Part shown: piece by piece, positions 63,870 through 64,000 of the stretch
How the letters are laid out: each line of letters begins with the position of its first letter
Numbering within the stretch: the first letter of the stretch is position 1
From: Rugamonas fusca
Lineage (GTDB): Bacteria > Pseudomonadota > Gammaproteobacteria > Burkholderiales > Burkholderiaceae_D
Direction: 5' to 3'
Assembly: GCF_014042365.1 (NCBI RefSeq)
Contig: NZ_JACEZS010000008.1
Coordinates: 159,113 to 223,112 of the forward strand
Length of the DNA stretch: 64,000 nt
The notes under the pieces: model-generated
Told to the model about the DNA's origin: nothing
Seen by the model: only the letters and a program-made list of their open reading frames with translations
Databases searched by the model: none
Translations under genes and position numbers: made by a program

Positions 63870-64000
63870 CGGGGTCTATCATCGGATTTGTAAGGGGGCG
63901 ACATCCCTGACGTTGGAGGTGTAATCTAGCCGATGACGGGGGTGTGGCTCACGGGGTCAGCGGTGGCTTTGGCCATCCGCTCGACATTGAAATGCCGCCC
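63870..64000. mobile_element. repeat or mobile-element edge, partial
   Basis: After lysA come GGGGTCT (about 63873), matched TCATCGG/CCGATGA words, and a second CGGGGTCA. A minus-strand frame (63926-64000) reads 24 residues from the window edge (HFNVERMAKATADPV) to a TAG stop. It could be the C-terminus of a transposase, but I do not recognise the family. The element continues outside the window. Confidence 0.3.

Noticed and set aside
1..64000. CRISPR arrays, complete IS elements or prophage
   Set aside because: No regularly spaced direct repeats, full transposase, integrase or phage structural genes are present.

Overview
The window is about 65% G+C chromosomal DNA from a betaproteobacterium. 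The gene content and order (pilMNOPQ-aroK-aroB-dgt next to a divergent mrcA; cyaY/lptM-lysA; lolB-ispE-tRNA-Gln-prs-rplY-pth; kdsD-kdsC-lptC-lptA-lptB-rpoN-hpf; ptsN-hprK-rapZ) point to Burkholderiales, most likely Oxalobacteraceae of the Massilia/Duganella/Janthinobacterium type. The genus is inferred, not proven. There is no rRNA, CRISPR array, complete insertion sequence or prophage. One tRNA gene (Gln, anticodon TTG) is present.

Layout. 0-7.5 kb: a giant FAD/Fe-S 2-hydroxyacid oxidoreductase, a YqaA membrane protein, biosynthetic ilvA and queF. 7.9-10.3 kb: ptsN-hprK-rapZ. 10.4-18.4 kb is an accessory stretch. It holds an exported DJ-1-like lipoprotein with a GlxA-type regulator, a 3-hydroxyisobutyryl-CoA hydrolase, a polymorphic toxin/immunity pair (Tox-REase-5-like and Imm52-like), a sulfur-responsive ArsR plus split YeeE/YedE module, and a second threonine dehydratase. 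18.5-24 kb: the envelope and sigma-54 operon kdsD to hpf on the minus strand. 24-34.5 kb: a CPA2 antiporter, a GAF-GGDEF cyclase, a MOSC protein, a NYN/OST-HTH protein with a long disordered tail, an unusual MORN lipoprotein that looks like an inactivated M48 peptidase, a sirtuin and a 2-hydroxycarboxylate transporter.

34.7-44.5 kb: ychF, a thioesterase, a DUF885 peptidase, then pth, rplY, prs, tRNA-Gln, ispE, lolB and a TPR lipoprotein, all on the minus strand except the thioesterase and the peptidase. 44.6-48.6 kb: mutM, a dynamin-like GTPase and mutY. 48.6-59.3 kb: one long minus-strand run, pilM-N-O-P-Q, a 747-residue Ig-like lipoprotein, a fused aroK-aroB gene, dgt and a small tail-anchored coiled-coil protein. 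59.6-63.9 kb: mrcA, cyaY, lptM and lysA. The last 140 bp resemble the edge of a repeat or mobile element.

Most of the window is housekeeping: lipopolysaccharide and lipoprotein export, type IV pili, peptidoglycan and aromatic amino-acid synthesis, translation recycling and 8-oxoguanine repair. The most notable departures are the aroK-aroB fusion, the Ig-like lipoprotein placed between pilQ and aroKB, the M48-like lipoprotein lacking its HExxH residues, the orphan toxin/immunity pair, the physical split between hpf and ptsN, and palindromic repeats (GGGGTCA core) in intergenic gaps.
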